This document shows positions 5,368 through 5,524 of a stretch of 5,524 nt of DNA, in pieces. Made by a program: the position numbers and the translations under genes. A model generated the notes under the pieces. That model did no database searches and had not been told where the DNA came from. It was given only the letters and a program-made list of their open reading frames with translations. Source of the stretch: JAAYKM01 sp964411235 (lineage in GTDB: Bacteria; Desulfobacterota; Syntrophia; Syntrophales; JAAYKM01); the NCBI GenBank assembly GCA_964411235.1, contig CAYPKE010000156.1, positions 1-5,524 of the forward strand, given 5' to 3'. Every line of letters begins with the position of its first letter. Position 1 is the first letter of the stretch.

Positions 5368-5419
5368 CCTTATCGGTCATGAATGGCGTTCATGCCATGC
5401 GAGGCCGATTGGGATAAGG
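5368..5419. promoter_or_regulatory. 52-bp nested palindrome just upstream of the candidate -35 box
   Basis: The outer arms are CCTTATC (5368-5374) and GATAAGG (5413-5419). Overlapping them, ATCGG (5372-5376) faces CCGAT (5405-5409). The core holds two overlapping dyads, CATGAA-N5-TTCATG (5378-5394) and ATGGC-N6-GCCAT (5383-5398). It begins 3 bp upstream of the candidate -35 box, the usual place for an activator site. The symmetry is plain; the role is inferred. Confidence 0.4.
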
Positions 5420-5524
5420 TTCTTTTGTGAAAGATACTGATCATTTCGTGCAAAGGAATTCAACATATTTTTGGGTCTTCTGACATTTTAGTACACTGAG
5501 ACAGATATAAGCATTTGATAAATA

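Larger units (their letters stand above)
4958..5524. other. Non-coding region upstream of ablA
   Basis: The 567 bp carry no credible gene. The longer open frames on both strands have no ribosome binding site and no recognisable protein pattern. What the region does hold is the candidate promoter, the nested palindrome, the leader hairpins and the ablA ribosome binding site. The last 100 bp (about 5425-5524) are AT-rich and show nothing I can name. I looked for the conserved boxes of a lysine riboswitch and did not see them. Confidence 0.6.

Overview
The window looks like a piece of a Gram-negative bacterial chromosome. My best guess is an anaerobic Desulfobacterota/Syntrophia-type organism, because an intact ablA-ablB pair sits next to an MscS-family channel and a signal-peptide-bearing amino-acid importer. 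Genes of this kind also occur in methanogens, clostridia and other anaerobes, so the assignment is only tentative. Every convincing gene lies on the minus strand. I found no mobile element, CRISPR array, tRNA or rRNA.

Layout in the direction of transcription (right to left). Positions 5524-4958 are non-coding: a possible extended -10 promoter (5337-5365), a nested palindrome just upstream of it (5368-5419), and a leader of about 370 nt with hairpins that exclude each other (5069-5098) plus another stem-loop (5107-5129). Then come ablA, lysine 2,3-aminomutase (4957-3626), and ablB, beta-lysine N6-acetyltransferase (3639-2791), which overlap by 14 bp. A 21-codon small ORF with a strong ribosome binding site follows (2766-2701). 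It stops 4 nt before a polar amino-acid ABC transporter gene in which the substrate-binding protein is fused to the permease (2696-1266). The matching ATPase (1273-587) overlaps the fusion gene by 8 bp. After 414 bp of AT-rich spacer with degenerate repeats, a possible terminator and a possible promoter, the 5' end of an MscS-type mechanosensitive channel gene (172-1) runs off the left edge.

How the genes fit together. AblA converts L-lysine to L-beta-lysine and AblB acetylates that to N-epsilon-acetyl-beta-lysine, a known compatible solute of salt-stressed anaerobes. The importer downstream is best placed to supply lysine or another amino acid, or to recover the osmolyte. An MscS channel next door would release solutes on osmotic downshock. 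The cluster therefore reads as an osmo-adaptation cassette covering supply, synthesis and release. The enzymes and protein families are recognised with high confidence. The transporter substrate, the shared operon and the regulatory elements are inference.
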